A model generated the notes under the pieces. That model had not been told where the DNA came from, did no database searches, and worked only from the letters and a program-made list of their open reading frames with translations. From positions 1 through 64,000 of the forward strand of contig NZ_SOMN01000017.1 in NCBI RefSeq assembly GCF_004564235.1: 64,000 bases of DNA, written 5' to 3'. The position numbers and the translations under genes were made by a program. Source of the stretch: Cohnella luojiensis. GTDB lineage: Bacteria > Bacillota > Bacilli > Paenibacillales > Paenibacillaceae. The stretch's first letter is position 1; every line of letters begins with the position of its first letter. Positions 51,502 through 60,931 of the stretch are shown in pieces.

Positions 51502-51825
51502 ATGGACTTGAACGCCGAAGAAGTAGTTGTGGTTGAAGGATTGGAAGCGGATTCAGAAGTTGAAGCAGTTGCTGAAGAAGTAGAAATCGCGGCGGAAGAA
51601 GTTGAGATTGTCGCGGAAGAGGTTGACGCGGTAGAAGCAAGCGCGGATGAGGAAGAAGCCGCCGAAGAAGCTTCCGAAGAAGTTATTGCCGAGGCAGAAG
51701 AAGCTGTCGAAGCGGAAGAAGCTGAAGTTACTGCCGAAGCCGAAGCGGATGAGCCTGCCGAAGCCGAAGTTGCCGCGCATGAATCCGAATCTTCCGACGA
51801 GGAGTCGGAGTCGGTCGCTGACTAA
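51502..51825 (+). CDS. Highly acidic Glu/Ala/Val-rich low-complexity protein
   Basis: A 107-residue protein made almost wholly of Glu, Ala and Val with some Asp and Ser. Blocks such as VAEEVEIAAEEVEIVAEEV (about residues 22-40) recur, giving about 45 acidic residues and almost no Lys or Arg. Predicted to be a long acidic helix or disordered. GGGAGG precedes the ATG at 51502 by ten bases; an upstream ATG at 51478 is possible. No homologue is known to me; roles such as binding cations, basic proteins or DNA-binding proteins are speculation. It ends just before a strong hairpin. Confidence 0.6.
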   Translation: MDLNAEEVVVVEGLEADSEVEAVAEEVEIAAEEVEIVAEEVDAVEASADEEEAAEEASEEVIAEAEEAVEAEEAEVTAEAEADEPAEAEVAAHESESSDEESESVAD

Positions 51826-51840
51826 TTTATCCGGTTGATC

Positions 51841-51892
51841 GAAGGGGCTTTCCCGCCAGGTCTGAGAAGACCGTTACGGGAAAGCCCCTTGC
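51841..51892. terminator. Branched hairpin between acidic protein and TPR gene
   Basis: AAGGGGCTTTCCCG (51842-51855) pairs perfectly with CGGGAAAGCCCCTT (51877-51890), and GGTCT (51859-51863) pairs with AGACC (51868-51872) inside it. The U-tail is poor, so it may protect 3' ends or terminate weakly. Confidence 0.6.
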
Positions 51893-51894
51893 CG

Positions 51895-52566
51895 TTAGCC
51901 GCGATTGCGGAAAAAGCTGCGGAGAGCCCACTTGCGCTCATGACGTTTCATATAACGCGGCAATGAACGGAATAGTTGACGGCATTCACGGTACGCGTTA
52001 GCCGCTTCCTCCGGTTGTCCCAGGCTCTCATATACCGAGCCTAGCCGGTAATATGCTTCGCAGGAGGAAGAATTAACGGTCTTGAATTCCTGCAGATAAG
52101 AGATGGCTTTAACCGGATCCGATTTCGAGAACGATTCGGCGAGACGCAAATACGGCTGACCGTACTTAACCCTAGGGCTTATGGACAGCGCGAGCCGCAT
52201 CTCCCGCTCCCCATCCTCCGAATTTCCCAATGCAAGGGTGCAAGTCCCCCTGTCGCTCCAGTACTCTGCGGAATGATCCATCTGATTCTCGATTCCGAGA
52301 AGGATTTCTCGAGCTTGATGATACTTCTTGCTCTCGATTAATAATCGCGCGAGTTCGGATTTAGCCGAGACGTCATGAGGACTTAGATGGAGCTGGCGCT
52401 TCCACTTCGCGATGGAATTACGCCTGCGGAACGGACGTACTAAACTCGGCGATAACCCAATAAACCGTCGTTCCAAAACATAGATAATGATAAGCAACAC
52501 CAGGATCGCTATGAACGGACTTCCGAACAACCAAGTTAAACCGATGAACAGCAATATTTTACTCAT
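51895..52566 (-). CDS. Membrane-anchored TPR protein
   Basis: A 223-residue protein with one N-terminal membrane helix (about residues 5-30), a basic stretch (VRPFRRRNSIAKWKRQ) and four to five TPR-like helix pairs (about 65-205), for example AEYWSDRGTCTLALGNSEDGE and AYYRLGSVYESLGQPEEAA. It ends in a basic tail. It resembles tetratricopeptide scaffolds of unknown role. It is downstream of hrpB on the same strand, about 60 bases away. Confidence 0.75.
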   Translation of the reverse strand: MSKILLFIGLTWLFGSPFIAILVLLIIIYVLERRFIGLSPSLVRPFRRRNSIAKWKRQLHLSPHDVSAKSELARLLIESKKYHQAREILLGIENQMDHSAEYWSDRGTCTLALGNSEDGEREMRLALSISPRVKYGQPYLRLAESFSKSDPVKAISYLQEFKTVNSSSCEAYYRLGSVYESLGQPEEAANAYRECRQLFRSLPRYMKRHERKWALRSFFRNRG

Positions 52567-52626
52567 CAGATACTAAGCCCTCCATTCTCACTTATTTGGT
52601 GTCCAAGCCGCACCGTATTCTCGTCA

Positions 52627-55128
52627 TTATTTCGATGGCCTGACGCGTCGGGTCGCCTCGGCTTCCAGCGGATTGTCCGGCCAGTAGTGCTTGGGATAAC
52701 GCCCCTTCAAATCCTTCCTTACCTCGAAGTAGGCGTTGCTCCAGAAGCTGGCCAAGTCCCGCGTCACCTGCACGGGTCGCTGGGCCGGGGACAACAGATT
52801 CAACGTCAGCGGCACCCTGCCTCCCGCGATGCGGGGAGTTTCCGGCAAGCCGAACAGCTCCTGCAAGCGGACGGATACGGTTGGCGCATCGATGTCGCCG
52901 TAATCTATCGGAACCCGGGAACCGCTTGGAACCGTCCAATGGGTCGGCGCGCTGTTCTCCAGTTCCCGTCTTTGCTCCCAGGATAACATCGACTCCAGTA
53001 AATCCTTGAGGTTCAACCTCTGAAGATCGGAACGGCTCTTCATCCCTTCTAAATAACCCGCCAACCATTGCTCTATAGAACCAATAAGTGCATCGTCCGT
53101 CAAATCCGGCCACGAGGAATCGTGGTGACGGATAAACACGGTCCGCTCTTGCAACTGACGCGCCGCTTTCGTCCACGGCAGCAGCTCCAATCCTTCCAAG
53201 CGAATCCCCTCAAGCAGAGCTTGTAACACCTGATCCGCAGGCGGACGGCTCAGTGGCGTTTCCTCGACTGGCAACGCCCCCAGCTTCTTGCGGGCGCGAC
53301 CGCGAACGGACTTCGAAACGGTATCCCAGTAGATTTGCGTTTCCGTATGCAATTCATCTTGCAGGTTAGCTTCCAATTGCTCGAAGTCGACTGGGGCGGC
53401 CGCGCGAATCCGGCTGTCAGATCCCTTATCGTCTACATCCGCCACGACGATCCATGGCTCGTGGGCAAGCGCCTGCCCGAAGGCGAACTCTGCGCCCCTG
53501 CCTCCGCTAAGCAGGTATTTGCCATTGTCCCTGCGATTGCCGATTCGGTCCGGATACGCGAAAGCGAGCAACAGTCCAATATCGTCAACAGACGATTCGG
53601 AAGCCGAAGCGAAGCCAATATCCAGTTCCCGTCGCAGCCGCTTGACCTCTTCCGTCAATCTTCGCCTCGTTCCTTCTTCCACCGCGTATGCTCCCCTGCC
53701 CCGAAGAGCCTCCAACCTAAGTCGAATGTCCACATTCGCAGCTCTTCCCTCATAGCGGATAAAATCCCGTTCACCCAAGATTACGGCAAGCTCGCAACCC
53801 ATATCGCCAAGGCCGAGCGGCATTGCCCGAAGCAGCATATGGGCCATTCGCGGATGTTTGCCGAACTCCGCCATCAGCTTGCCATGCGGCGTAACCGTTC
53901 GTCCGCTCTTATCCAACGCGCCTAACTGAATAAGCAAATCCCGTGCTTGCTGCAACGCCGGCGCAGGAGGCGAGTCCAGCCATTCCAGCTCATCGGCATC
54001 CTGCACCCCCCAGACGGATAGCTCCAATAGAAGCGGAGCCAAATCCGCTTCCAAGATCTCGGGCGAGCTGCGCGGAGACAAGGCTTGCTGCTCCTCGCGG
54101 CTCCATAAACGGTAACATGTTCCCGGCATGAGCCGTCCGGCGCGCCCCCGCCTCTGGTCCGCCGAGGCGGCGGATACCGTCAAGGTCTCCAGTCGGGACA
54201 TCCCCGTACGCGGCGAGAATCGGGACGTACGCATTAAGCCGCTGTCGACGACGACCGTAATGCCCTCCACGGTTAAACTCGTCTCCGCCACGGAGGTCGC
54301 CAGCACGACCTTTCGCTGCTCCGGAGGCAATGGCGCTAACGCTTGATCTTGAGCATCCGCCGTTAGACTCCCATGAAGGTGAACGATCCGAACCATTGAG
54401 GCCTCCGGCAGCTTTCCTCTCAGCTTCGCTTCCACGGACCGAATTTCTCCGACTCCAGGAAGAAAGACGAGTACGTCTCCCTGATGCGAACGCAGAGCAT
54501 CCGCAATTGCTTGGGCTACCGTTTCTTCCATAGGAACGCTAGCCATCTTTGGGCGATATATCGTCTCCACGGGATAGCTGCGTCCCTCGCTTCTGACGAT
54601 GGGAGCTCCGCCAAGCATGCCCGCAACAGGTTCAGCCTCCAACGTGGCGCTCATGACGAGCAACTTCAAGTCATCGCGCAACAAAGCTTGTGATTGCAAG
54701 CATAGCGCCAAACCCAAGTCCGCCTGCAGGCTCCTCTCATGGAACTCGTCGAAGATAACAAGACCGACCCCTTCAAGAGCGGGATCGGCCTGCAGCATTC
54801 TCGTGAGTACGCCTTCCGTTACGACCTCGATCCGGGTGCGGGAGCTTACCCTCGTATCCATTTTCACCCGGTAGCCAACCGTTTCCCCTACCTGTTCGCC
54901 AAGCTTATCCGCCATATATTTAGCCGAGCTGCGAGCGGCAAGCCTCCGCGGCTCCAGCATGATGATCTTCCTATCGGCAAGCCACGGTTCTGTTAGCAAT
55001 GCCAGCGGCACGCGAGTGGTTTTGCCGGCACCCGGCGCCGCAATCAGAACCGCATTGCGATTGTCGGCGAGCGATTGCCGCAACTCGGGAATTACCGAAT
55101 CTATAGGTAGATTAGCCTTTGTTATCAC
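52627..55128 (-). CDS. hrpB: ATP-dependent helicase HrpB
   Basis: An 833-residue DEAH-box helicase of the HrpB family. Motif I is AAPGAGKTTRVPLALL, motif II IFDEFHERSLQADL, motif III MSATLE and motif VI QRRGRAGRLMPGTCYRLW. A helicase-associated domain and the HrpB C-terminal domain complete the usual length of about 820-850. RNA or DNA targets in bacteria are poorly known. AAGGAG is spaced correctly for the GTG at 55126-55128, so the frame beginning at 55173 is probably too long. Confidence 0.93.
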   Translation of the reverse strand: MITKANLPIDSVIPELRQSLADNRNAVLIAAPGAGKTTRVPLALLTEPWLADRKIIMLEPRRLAARSSAKYMADKLGEQVGETVGYRVKMDTRVSSRTRIEVVTEGVLTRMLQADPALEGVGLVIFDEFHERSLQADLGLALCLQSQALLRDDLKLLVMSATLEAEPVAGMLGGAPIVRSEGRSYPVETIYRPKMASVPMEETVAQAIADALRSHQGDVLVFLPGVGEIRSVEAKLRGKLPEASMVRIVHLHGSLTADAQDQALAPLPPEQRKVVLATSVAETSLTVEGITVVVDSGLMRTSRFSPRTGMSRLETLTVSAASADQRRGRAGRLMPGTCYRLWSREEQQALSPRSSPEILEADLAPLLLELSVWGVQDADELEWLDSPPAPALQQARDLLIQLGALDKSGRTVTPHGKLMAEFGKHPRMAHMLLRAMPLGLGDMGCELAVILGERDFIRYEGRAANVDIRLRLEALRGRGAYAVEEGTRRRLTEEVKRLRRELDIGFASASESSVDDIGLLLAFAYPDRIGNRRDNGKYLLSGGRGAEFAFGQALAHEPWIVVADVDDKGSDSRIRAAAPVDFEQLEANLQDELHTETQIYWDTVSKSVRGRARKKLGALPVEETPLSRPPADQVLQALLEGIRLEGLELLPWTKAARQLQERTVFIRHHDSSWPDLTDDALIGSIEQWLAGYLEGMKSRSDLQRLNLKDLLESMLSWEQRRELENSAPTHWTVPSGSRVPIDYGDIDAPTVSVRLQELFGLPETPRIAGGRVPLTLNLLSPAQRPVQVTRDLASFWSNAYFEVRKDLKGRYPKHYWPDNPLEAEATRRVRPSK

Positions 55129-55196
55129 GCCAAAAGTCTCCTTCATCACGTCGCTTTGAGAACAGCTTACCATTTTCCGCGACGGTATGAAACCGA

Positions 55197-56879
55197 CTAT
55201 TCCACCTTGAATCTGGCGATTCGGCTTTGGAGCTCCTCGGCCTCCTTGCTTAGAAGCGCCGCCGAAGCAATAATTTCTTCCATCGACGCGAATTGCTCCT
55301 CCGTACTATTCGTGACGCCGCGGGCTCCGGCCGCCGTTTGCTCCGTAACCTCGCGAATGCCTTCCATCGCCTGCGATGCCGCGCTAGACCGTTCGGCCAT
55401 ATCCGCGGAACGCCGGATCGTTTCCTTGACTTGAAGCGCCACCTCAGCTACCGCGCCTTCGATTCTGGCGAAAGCTTCGTCTGCTTGCCGAACGATCTCG
55501 ATGCCGATCGATACTTCCCGGTACCCTGAATCCGTCGAAGCCGCAACCTCGTCCATCTCATCGCGAATGTTATCCGTGATCGAACCGACTTCTCCCGCGG
55601 CTTGGGCGGTTTGTCCGGATAATTTGCGAACCTCTTCCGCAACCACCGCAAACCCTTTCCCCTGAATGCCAGCTCGGGATGCCTCGATGGACGCGTTAAG
55701 CGCCAGCATGTTCGTTTGCCTCGCGATCGTAGAAATCACGTTGGCGGTACGATTGATATGAGCCGTCCGCCCGGCCAACCGTTGTACCGCGGAAGCCAGT
55801 CCGTCCATCTGCCCGCGGATCGTTTCCATCTGCCGCATCGCTTGTCCGATCGAATGCTTGCCCGCGGTTGCGGCTTCAAGAGCAAGCATCGAACGATCGC
55901 TGACAATTCCGGTCGCATTCTCGATTCCCGCCGTCGAAACGAGCATATTTTCCATTTCCGATACTCCTTGATGAACGTTCAGCAACTGCATTTCCGAGCC
56001 TGAAGCAATCTGCTGAATGACCTCGGCGATTCCCTCGGATAAGCCTCCCAGCTTCTCGCTATGATTGCGCAAGCCTTCCGCCGCGTTCGCCACTTGACCC
56101 GCATTGGAGCCTGCTTGTCGGATGAGCCCATGCAGATTTTCCTTCATCTCATTGAAGGCATCGGCCAATTTACCCAGCTCGTCGCGATTGCGCACCTGGA
56201 TTCGATCCCCCGTCAGATCACCGGAAGCAATCCGACTTGCGGCTGCCACCAAACTTTTCATCGGTCTAACGATCATGCGCGACAGCAGCCAGCCAATGAT
56301 GACCGCCAGCAAAAGCGCTAGCAAACTTGCTCCCGCTAAGATCATGATCGTCGCGTATACCCGATCCTGGTTAGCGACTTTAGCTTCGCCCATCCATTTT
56401 TGTTCGCTTTCCTGTATGCTGATGGCTGCTTGGCTCATCGTGTCTGTCGTCGGAACAGCCCACATTTCTGCTTCGGAGCTTGCCAATTCCGGCTTACCTT
56501 GATGAACGTAATCCGTAACCTTGGCTACCAACCGGGCGAACGTCTGATTAGATTCTTGCAAGCTTTGGGCCTCTATGCCCACGCCGTTTTCCAAAGTCGA
56601 AGCCGACAACCTGACAATTTCCTCCTCCAACTGCCGGTTCACCATACCAAGCTCTTGCTCCAACGCCTTGTCCGGCTTTACTAAATAGCGGAACAACAAG
56701 CCTTTCTGACTTTCTGTTAGACTATGTATTCGGGCAACGCTCGTCAGAACTTCGGCTTGATGATTCAATAACCTTTCCGAGGATTGATGAATACGTTGGA
56801 TGAATAGATAGGACAACATGCTTGTTAATGCGACGATGAGCGATATCGCCACGAAAGCCCCGATTAATTTTCTACTCAT
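55197..56879 (-). CDS. Methyl-accepting chemotaxis protein
   Basis: A 560-residue chemoreceptor. A membrane helix (about residues 8-28) is followed by an external four-helix-bundle ligand domain, a second helix (about 180-203), a HAMP domain (about 205-255) and a cytoplasmic signalling domain with the hairpin tip region [20 protein letters not shown]. The start at ATG 56879 follows GGGAGGTC. It stands directly downstream of the mglBAC-type transporter, so it may sense the same sugar, but its ligand cannot be read. Confidence 0.9.
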   Translation of the reverse strand: MSRKLIGAFVAISLIVALTSMLSYLFIQRIHQSSERLLNHQAEVLTSVARIHSLTESQKGLLFRYLVKPDKALEQELGMVNRQLEEEIVRLSASTLENGVGIEAQSLQESNQTFARLVAKVTDYVHQGKPELASSEAEMWAVPTTDTMSQAAISIQESEQKWMGEAKVANQDRVYATIMILAGASLLALLLAVIIGWLLSRMIVRPMKSLVAAASRIASGDLTGDRIQVRNRDELGKLADAFNEMKENLHGLIRQAGSNAGQVANAAEGLRNHSEKLGGLSEGIAEVIQQIASGSEMQLLNVHQGVSEMENMLVSTAGIENATGIVSDRSMLALEAATAGKHSIGQAMRQMETIRGQMDGLASAVQRLAGRTAHINRTANVISTIARQTNMLALNASIEASRAGIQGKGFAVVAEEVRKLSGQTAQAAGEVGSITDNIRDEMDEVAASTDSGYREVSIGIEIVRQADEAFARIEGAVAEVALQVKETIRRSADMAERSSAASQAMEGIREVTEQTAAGARGVTNSTEEQFASMEEIIASAALLSKEAEELQSRIARFKVE

Positions 56880-56928
56880 ATTTATTTGACCTCCCCACAA
56901 GATGAAAGCGTCTACAATCTCACGCATG

Positions 56929-56988
56929 AAAAAAGACTGTCGACGAAAGTTTCTCCCCTATGGAAGGTCTCGATCGACAGCCTTTTTC
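56929..56988 (-). terminator. Terminator of the mgl operon
   Basis: On the minus strand AAGGCTGTCGA pairs with TCGACAGTCTTTTTT across a long loop containing further pairing. It lies between mglC and the chemoreceptor gene. Confidence 0.8.
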
Positions 56989-57002
56989 CCTTATCATGCG
57001 AC

Positions 57003-58016
57003 TTATTTCTTCGCTAAATATTTACGAACATCGAAAGCTACGGCAGCAACGATGATCAAGCCCTTGATAATCAATTGCCAGTTCGGATTAACTCCGATAA
57101 ACGTCAAGCCGTAGTTGATGACGCCGAAGATCATAACGCCGGCCATAACGCCTGGCACGGTTCCGATGCCCCCGGTCGTCGATACGCCTCCGACCACGCA
57201 AGCCGCGATGGCGTCGAGCTCGTACATGTTGCCGTAACCGTTGGATGCTCCGCCGGATTTGGCCGCTTCCAGCACGCCGGCAAGTCCGTATAAAGCTCCC
57301 GCGATGCTGTAAATCCACAGGAGATTGCGACCGACGTTGATTCCCGAGACGTGCGCCGCTTGAACGTTGCCGCCGATTGCGTACATATTTTTGCCAAGTC
57401 TCGTTTTATTGAAAATGACCCAGCATATGATAGCGACTACGATCGCGATGATGACCAAGTAAGGCAAGCTGAACGAACCAATCTCGATCGTGCCCGAGCC
57501 CCATTGCGTGAAGCTTGAACGCAGCCCGCCTATAGGTTGGGAATTGTTCGGCGGCATATCGAAATACAGAGAATTGACTCCCAGAACGATAACCATCGTC
57601 CCTAGAGTTGTAATAAATGGCGGCACATGAAGCTTGGAGATGATAAGACCGTTGATGAGGCCAACGAGAAGACCTGCAAGAACAGCTAGCAAAACAGGAT
57701 AAATAATAGGCAACTCCCCTAAGTTTGGAAAAAACTTCTGAGGATAATTCGATAACTGAACCATGGAAGCGGAGATAACCGCCGACAATCCGACGACGCG
57801 TCCCGCGGAGAGGTCGACTCCCCCCGTAATGAGTACGAATGCCGCGCCAAGCGCGATTATCGCTTTCGTCGAGTTCTGATGCAGGATGTTCGTTAAAGTA
57901 CTCAAGGATAAGAAGGACGGGTCCGTTAACGTAATGCCGATGATGAGAACGGCAAGCACGAAATAGATCGCGTAATCCGTCAGGAAAGCATTCATTCTTT
58001 TTATCGAAACGTTCAT
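57003..58016 (-). CDS. mglC: MglC-type sugar ABC transporter permease
   Basis: A 337-residue permease with about eight to ten membrane helices and the segments DLSAGRVVGLSAVI (about 65-78), INVGRNLLWIYSIAGALYGLAG and GGVSTTGGIGTVPGVM, which match galactose/ribose-type permeases. The open frame runs to 58298, but only the ATG at 58014-58016 makes sense. It is last in mglB-mglA-mglC and is followed by a terminator. Confidence 0.9.
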   Translation of the reverse strand: MNVSIKRMNAFLTDYAIYFVLAVLIIGITLTDPSFLSLSTLTNILHQNSTKAIIALGAAFVLITGGVDLSAGRVVGLSAVISASMVQLSNYPQKFFPNLGELPIIYPVLLAVLAGLLVGLINGLIISKLHVPPFITTLGTMVIVLGVNSLYFDMPPNNSQPIGGLRSSFTQWGSGTIEIGSFSLPYLVIIAIVVAIICWVIFNKTRLGKNMYAIGGNVQAAHVSGINVGRNLLWIYSIAGALYGLAGVLEAAKSGGASNGYGNMYELDAIAACVVGGVSTTGGIGTVPGVMAGVMIFGVINYGLTFIGVNPNWQLIIKGLIIVAAVAFDVRKYLAKK

Positions 58017-58030
58017 GTTGATTCCCCCGA

Positions 58031-59548
58031 TCAAGCCGTATGTTGGGCAGCTAGCCGCATGATTTCTTCTTCCGTGGCCGTTCTGCCGTCCACGATACCG
58101 GTCAAACTTCCTTCGCTCATAACCATGATCCGGTCGGACATTCCGAGCAGCTCGGGCATTTCCGAGGATATCATGATAATGCTTTTGCCTTGCGCGGCTA
58201 GGTCCGCGATGATGGAATAGATCTCGAATTTGGCGCCGACGTCGATGCCCCGGGTCGGCTCGTCTAACAACAAGATATCCGGCTCGGTCAACAGCCATCT
58301 CGCCAGCAAAACCTTCTGCTGATTCCCCCCGGACAAATACCTTATTTGCGTCTTCATAGACGGCGTCTTCACGCTCAACCGTTTAATGCTGCTGTCCGTG
58401 TCTTCGCGGCGCTTGCCGTCTTCCAACAGGAAATAAGGCTTCTCGTACTTCTTCTGATTAGCGACTACCGTATTCTCAAGCACCGACAGTACGGGAAAGA
58501 TGCCGGTGACGCGGCGTTCTTCGGTTAGTAAAGCCATTTTATATCGAATCGCATCGATTGGCCTGCGGATCTTGATCGGCTTGCCGCGCAGGGTCAATTG
58601 CCCGGACGATACCGAGCGAATGCCGAATAGAGCTTCGATCAGCTCCGTTCTCTGAGCGCCTACCAATCCGCCGACGCCGAGAATTTCTCCTTGCCGTAGA
58701 TCGAACGATACGTTGCGGAACGATTTAGCTAAAGGCGAAGTGAAGTCCTCCACCCGCAAGAGCACGTCCCCTGGAATATTAGAGCGTTCCGGATACCGTT
58801 GGGTCAAGTCGCGCCCGACCATTCGGGAAATAATCAAATCGGTCGTCAAATCCTTGGCTTCCCAAGTACCGATTTTCTTGCCGTCGCGCATGATCGTCAC
58901 TTCGTCGGAAATGCGCAAGATTTCTTCCATTTTGTGCGAGATATAGATGATCGCGACTCCGCGCCGCTTCAAGCCCTCGATAATTCTGAACAAATGCTCT
59001 ACTTCGTTGCCCGTCAAGGAAGATGTAGGTTCATCCATGACGATGACCTTGGCATTGTAGGAAACCGCCTTGGCGATCTCAAGCGATTGAATCTTGGAAA
59101 CCGATAATTTGCCGGTTATCGTATCCGGCTTAATATCCATGTCCAGCTCCTTGAACAGCTTCTCGGTATCGCGGAACATTTTCTTGCCGTCCACGAAGCG
59201 GAACGGTCCGATTCCGCGCAAAGGCAATCGGCCAAGCCAGATGTTCTCCATGACGTTTCGATAAGGAACAGGGTGCAGCTCCTGATGGATCATGGAAATT
59301 CCGCTGTTAAGAGCCGCTTTGGAATCGGGCAGATGGAGCTTCTCGCCATTCATCCGGATTTCGCCGGCTTCCGGGGAATAGATTCCGAATAGGCATTTCA
59401 TCAACGTCGATTTGCCTGCCCCGTTCTCGCCCATTAGCGCATGCACCGTGCCTGCACGAACGTTCAAAGTCACGTTATCCAAAGCCTGCACGCCCGGAAA
59501 AGACTTCGAAATCCCTTCCATCTCCAGCAGATATTGCGGTGTTGTCAT
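58031..59548 (-). CDS. mglA: MglA-type sugar ABC transporter ATP-binding protein
   Basis: A 505-residue double ABC ATPase. The first domain has GENGAGKSTLMK, LSVSKIQSLEIAKAV and VIVMDEPTSSL. The second domain has a relaxed P-loop (GGLVGAQRTELIEALFG), then LSGGNQQKVLLARWL and ILLLDEPTRGIDVGAK. This matches MglA/RbsA-type sugar importers. The 53-codon upstream extension reads through a repeat element and is rejected; the ATG at 59546-59548 follows GGGGGCGTG. It is separated from mglB by 187 bases of hairpins. Confidence 0.93.
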   Translation of the reverse strand: MTTPQYLLEMEGISKSFPGVQALDNVTLNVRAGTVHALMGENGAGKSTLMKCLFGIYSPEAGEIRMNGEKLHLPDSKAALNSGISMIHQELHPVPYRNVMENIWLGRLPLRGIGPFRFVDGKKMFRDTEKLFKELDMDIKPDTITGKLSVSKIQSLEIAKAVSYNAKVIVMDEPTSSLTGNEVEHLFRIIEGLKRRGVAIIYISHKMEEILRISDEVTIMRDGKKIGTWEAKDLTTDLIISRMVGRDLTQRYPERSNIPGDVLLRVEDFTSPLAKSFRNVSFDLRQGEILGVGGLVGAQRTELIEALFGIRSVSSGQLTLRGKPIKIRRPIDAIRYKMALLTEERRVTGIFPVLSVLENTVVANQKKYEKPYFLLEDGKRREDTDSSIKRLSVKTPSMKTQIRYLSGGNQQKVLLARWLLTEPDILLLDEPTRGIDVGAKFEIYSIIADLAAQGKSIIMISSEMPELLGMSDRIMVMSEGSLTGIVDGRTATEEEIMRLAAQHTA

Positions 59549-59587
59549 TATGTTCACGCCCCCTGATGACGGTTGTATCGGAACAAG

Positions 59588-59632
59588 CATAAACGGCTGC
59601 CGCCGTCCTTTGGATGGCGGCATAGGTTTATG
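59588..59632. repeat. Dispersed hairpin repeat, copy 3, in the mglB-mglA gap
   Basis: The most perfect copy: CATAAAC (59588-59594) pairs with GTTTATG (59626-59632), and GCCGCCGTCC pairs with GGATGGCGGC around TTT. It shares AAACGGCT-CCGTCC and the tail CGAT-CAGA with copies 1 and 2. Confidence 0.8.
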
Positions 59633-59639
59633 TCGGTGA

Positions 59640-59681
59640 CGATTCAGAAATGGATAGCGAAATTTTATACATTCTGAATCG
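59640..59681. repeat. Second hairpin in the mglB-mglA gap
   Basis: CGATTCAGAA (59640-59649) pairs perfectly with TTCTGAATCG (59672-59681). A further GC-rich stem lies between it and the mglB stop (GGCGGGG at about 59690 with CCCCGCC at about 59720). Confidence 0.7.
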
Positions 59682-59735
59682 TAGGAAAGGCGGGGTAAGC
59701 GACGCAAGCCTCGATCGCCCCCCGCCCTATTCCGT

Positions 59736-60776
59736 TTACTTGGCGTCGTTCATATTGTCTTTCGTGATTTTCTTATAAGGTACCCATACGTATTTGCCGT
59801 CCGTGATGTCGTAACCCGCGTTTTCCTTGGTTGGCGTTTCACCTTTGGCAAGAGCCGCCGCAAGATTCAATGTCGCCGCGCCTTGGTTCTTCGCGTCGTT
59901 AAGCACGGTACCGAGCAACGTTCCGTCGGACAGCGCTTGCAGGGCAGGAGCCGTTGCGTCAACGCCTACGACCGGCATGAACTTGTTGTCTTTGAAATAA
60001 CCGGCTGCTTTGAGCGCTTCGATCGCGCCAAGAGCCATATCATCGTTGTTGGCAAGTACGGCTTCGATCTTGTCGCCATGAGCGGAAAGGAACGTAGCCA
60101 TCTTATCCTGAGCCTTTACGCGGTCCCACATCGCCGTGTCTTCCGCGAGTTTCTCCACTTTGATGCCGGCATCCTCGATCGCTTGAATAGAGAACTTCGT
60201 GCGAAGCTCGGCGTCTTGATGTCCCGGCTCGCCCTTCAGCATGATATATTGCAATGTGCCGTCCTTGTTTTTGTCCATTTCCGGATGCGCTTTCCAGTAA
60301 TCGACTAGCAGCTCGCCTTCCATGGAACCGGATTGCTCCGCTTTAGCTCCGACATAGTAAACCTTATCCCATTTCTTCATGTCGTCCGCAAGCGGTTCGC
60401 GATTGAAGAAAACGACTGGGATCTTGGCTTTTTGGGCTTTGTCGATGATGACGCCGGCTGCCGTGCGATCTACCGGGTTGATAGCCATCGCATCGTATTT
60501 CTTGGAGACGAAAAGGTCGACTTTATCGTTCTGCGTCGGTTGGGAATTCTGGCTGTCGACGATATCGACTGTCGCTTTGCCCGTCGCCGCATCCTTAATC
60601 GAGTTACGCACGCCCGTCATGAACGTGTCGTCGAATTTGTAGATGGCCACCCCGATCGTATTGCTGTCGCCGCCCGCTCCCTCGTTGCCGCCGTTTTTCT
60701 CGTTGTTGCCGCAACCTGCCGCCACTGCAGCCAGCATTGCCCCTATCGCTAGTACGGGAATAATTTTCTTTTTCAT
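59736..60776 (-). CDS. mglB: MglB-type sugar-binding lipoprotein
   Basis: A 346-residue lipoprotein with lipobox LAAVAAGC at residue 16-23, then a Gly/Asn-rich linker and a periplasmic-binding type I fold. Segments NTIGVAIYKFDDTFMTGVRN, DAMAINPVDRTAAG and VLANNDDMALGAIEALKA resemble the galactose/glucose-binding protein MglB. It delivers sugar to the mglA-mglC importer. GAGGAGG precedes the ATG at 60774-60776; the longer frame to 60833 is rejected. It is the first gene of the transporter operon and is likely expressed more than mglA because of the hairpins that follow it. Confidence 0.9.
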   Translation of the reverse strand: MKKKIIPVLAIGAMLAAVAAGCGNNEKNGGNEGAGGDSNTIGVAIYKFDDTFMTGVRNSIKDAATGKATVDIVDSQNSQPTQNDKVDLFVSKKYDAMAINPVDRTAAGVIIDKAQKAKIPVVFFNREPLADDMKKWDKVYYVGAKAEQSGSMEGELLVDYWKAHPEMDKNKDGTLQYIMLKGEPGHQDAELRTKFSIQAIEDAGIKVEKLAEDTAMWDRVKAQDKMATFLSAHGDKIEAVLANNDDMALGAIEALKAAGYFKDNKFMPVVGVDATAPALQALSDGTLLGTVLNDAKNQGAATLNLAAALAKGETPTKENAGYDITDGKYVWVPYKKITKDNMNDAK

Positions 60777-60840
60777 GTTGCTTTGACCTCCTCGTATCTG
60801 TTCAATAATGTTTACTGGTCGATTATGTCTCAAATAAGAG

Positions 60841-60854
60841 GGAAAGCGAATTCA
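60841..60854 (-). promoter_or_regulatory. Possible catabolite-response (cre-like) site
   Basis: The minus strand reads TGAATTCGCTTTCC, 12 of 14 positions matching the cre consensus TGWAANCGNTNWCA. It lies upstream of the mglB start. A weak promoter, TTGAGA-N17-CATTAT, follows at about 60800-60832. Confidence 0.35.
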
Positions 60855-60896
60855 ATATTCTCCTCATTTCTATAAAAATCCTACTGAATTATCTAC

Positions 60897-60924
60897 GATA
60901 TTCGATATTCGATGTTCGATATTC
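60897..60924. repeat. 7-bp tandem repeat (GATATTC) x4
   Basis: GATATTC occurs at 60897, 60904 and 60918 with GATGTTC at 60911. It lies between the stop of the binding-protein gene (60932) and the mgl promoter region. It could be a cluster of binding sites or a slippage microsatellite. Confidence 0.7.
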
Positions 60925-60931
60925 GTAGTCG

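Noticed and set aside
58017-58298. N-terminal extension of the mglC frame
   Set aside because: It overlaps the end of mglA in another frame and has no membrane or family character; the ATG at 58016 is the proper start.
59549-59707. N-terminal extension of the mglA frame
   Set aside because: It reads through the dispersed hairpin repeat; the ABC domain begins after the ATG at 59548, which has a good ribosome binding site.
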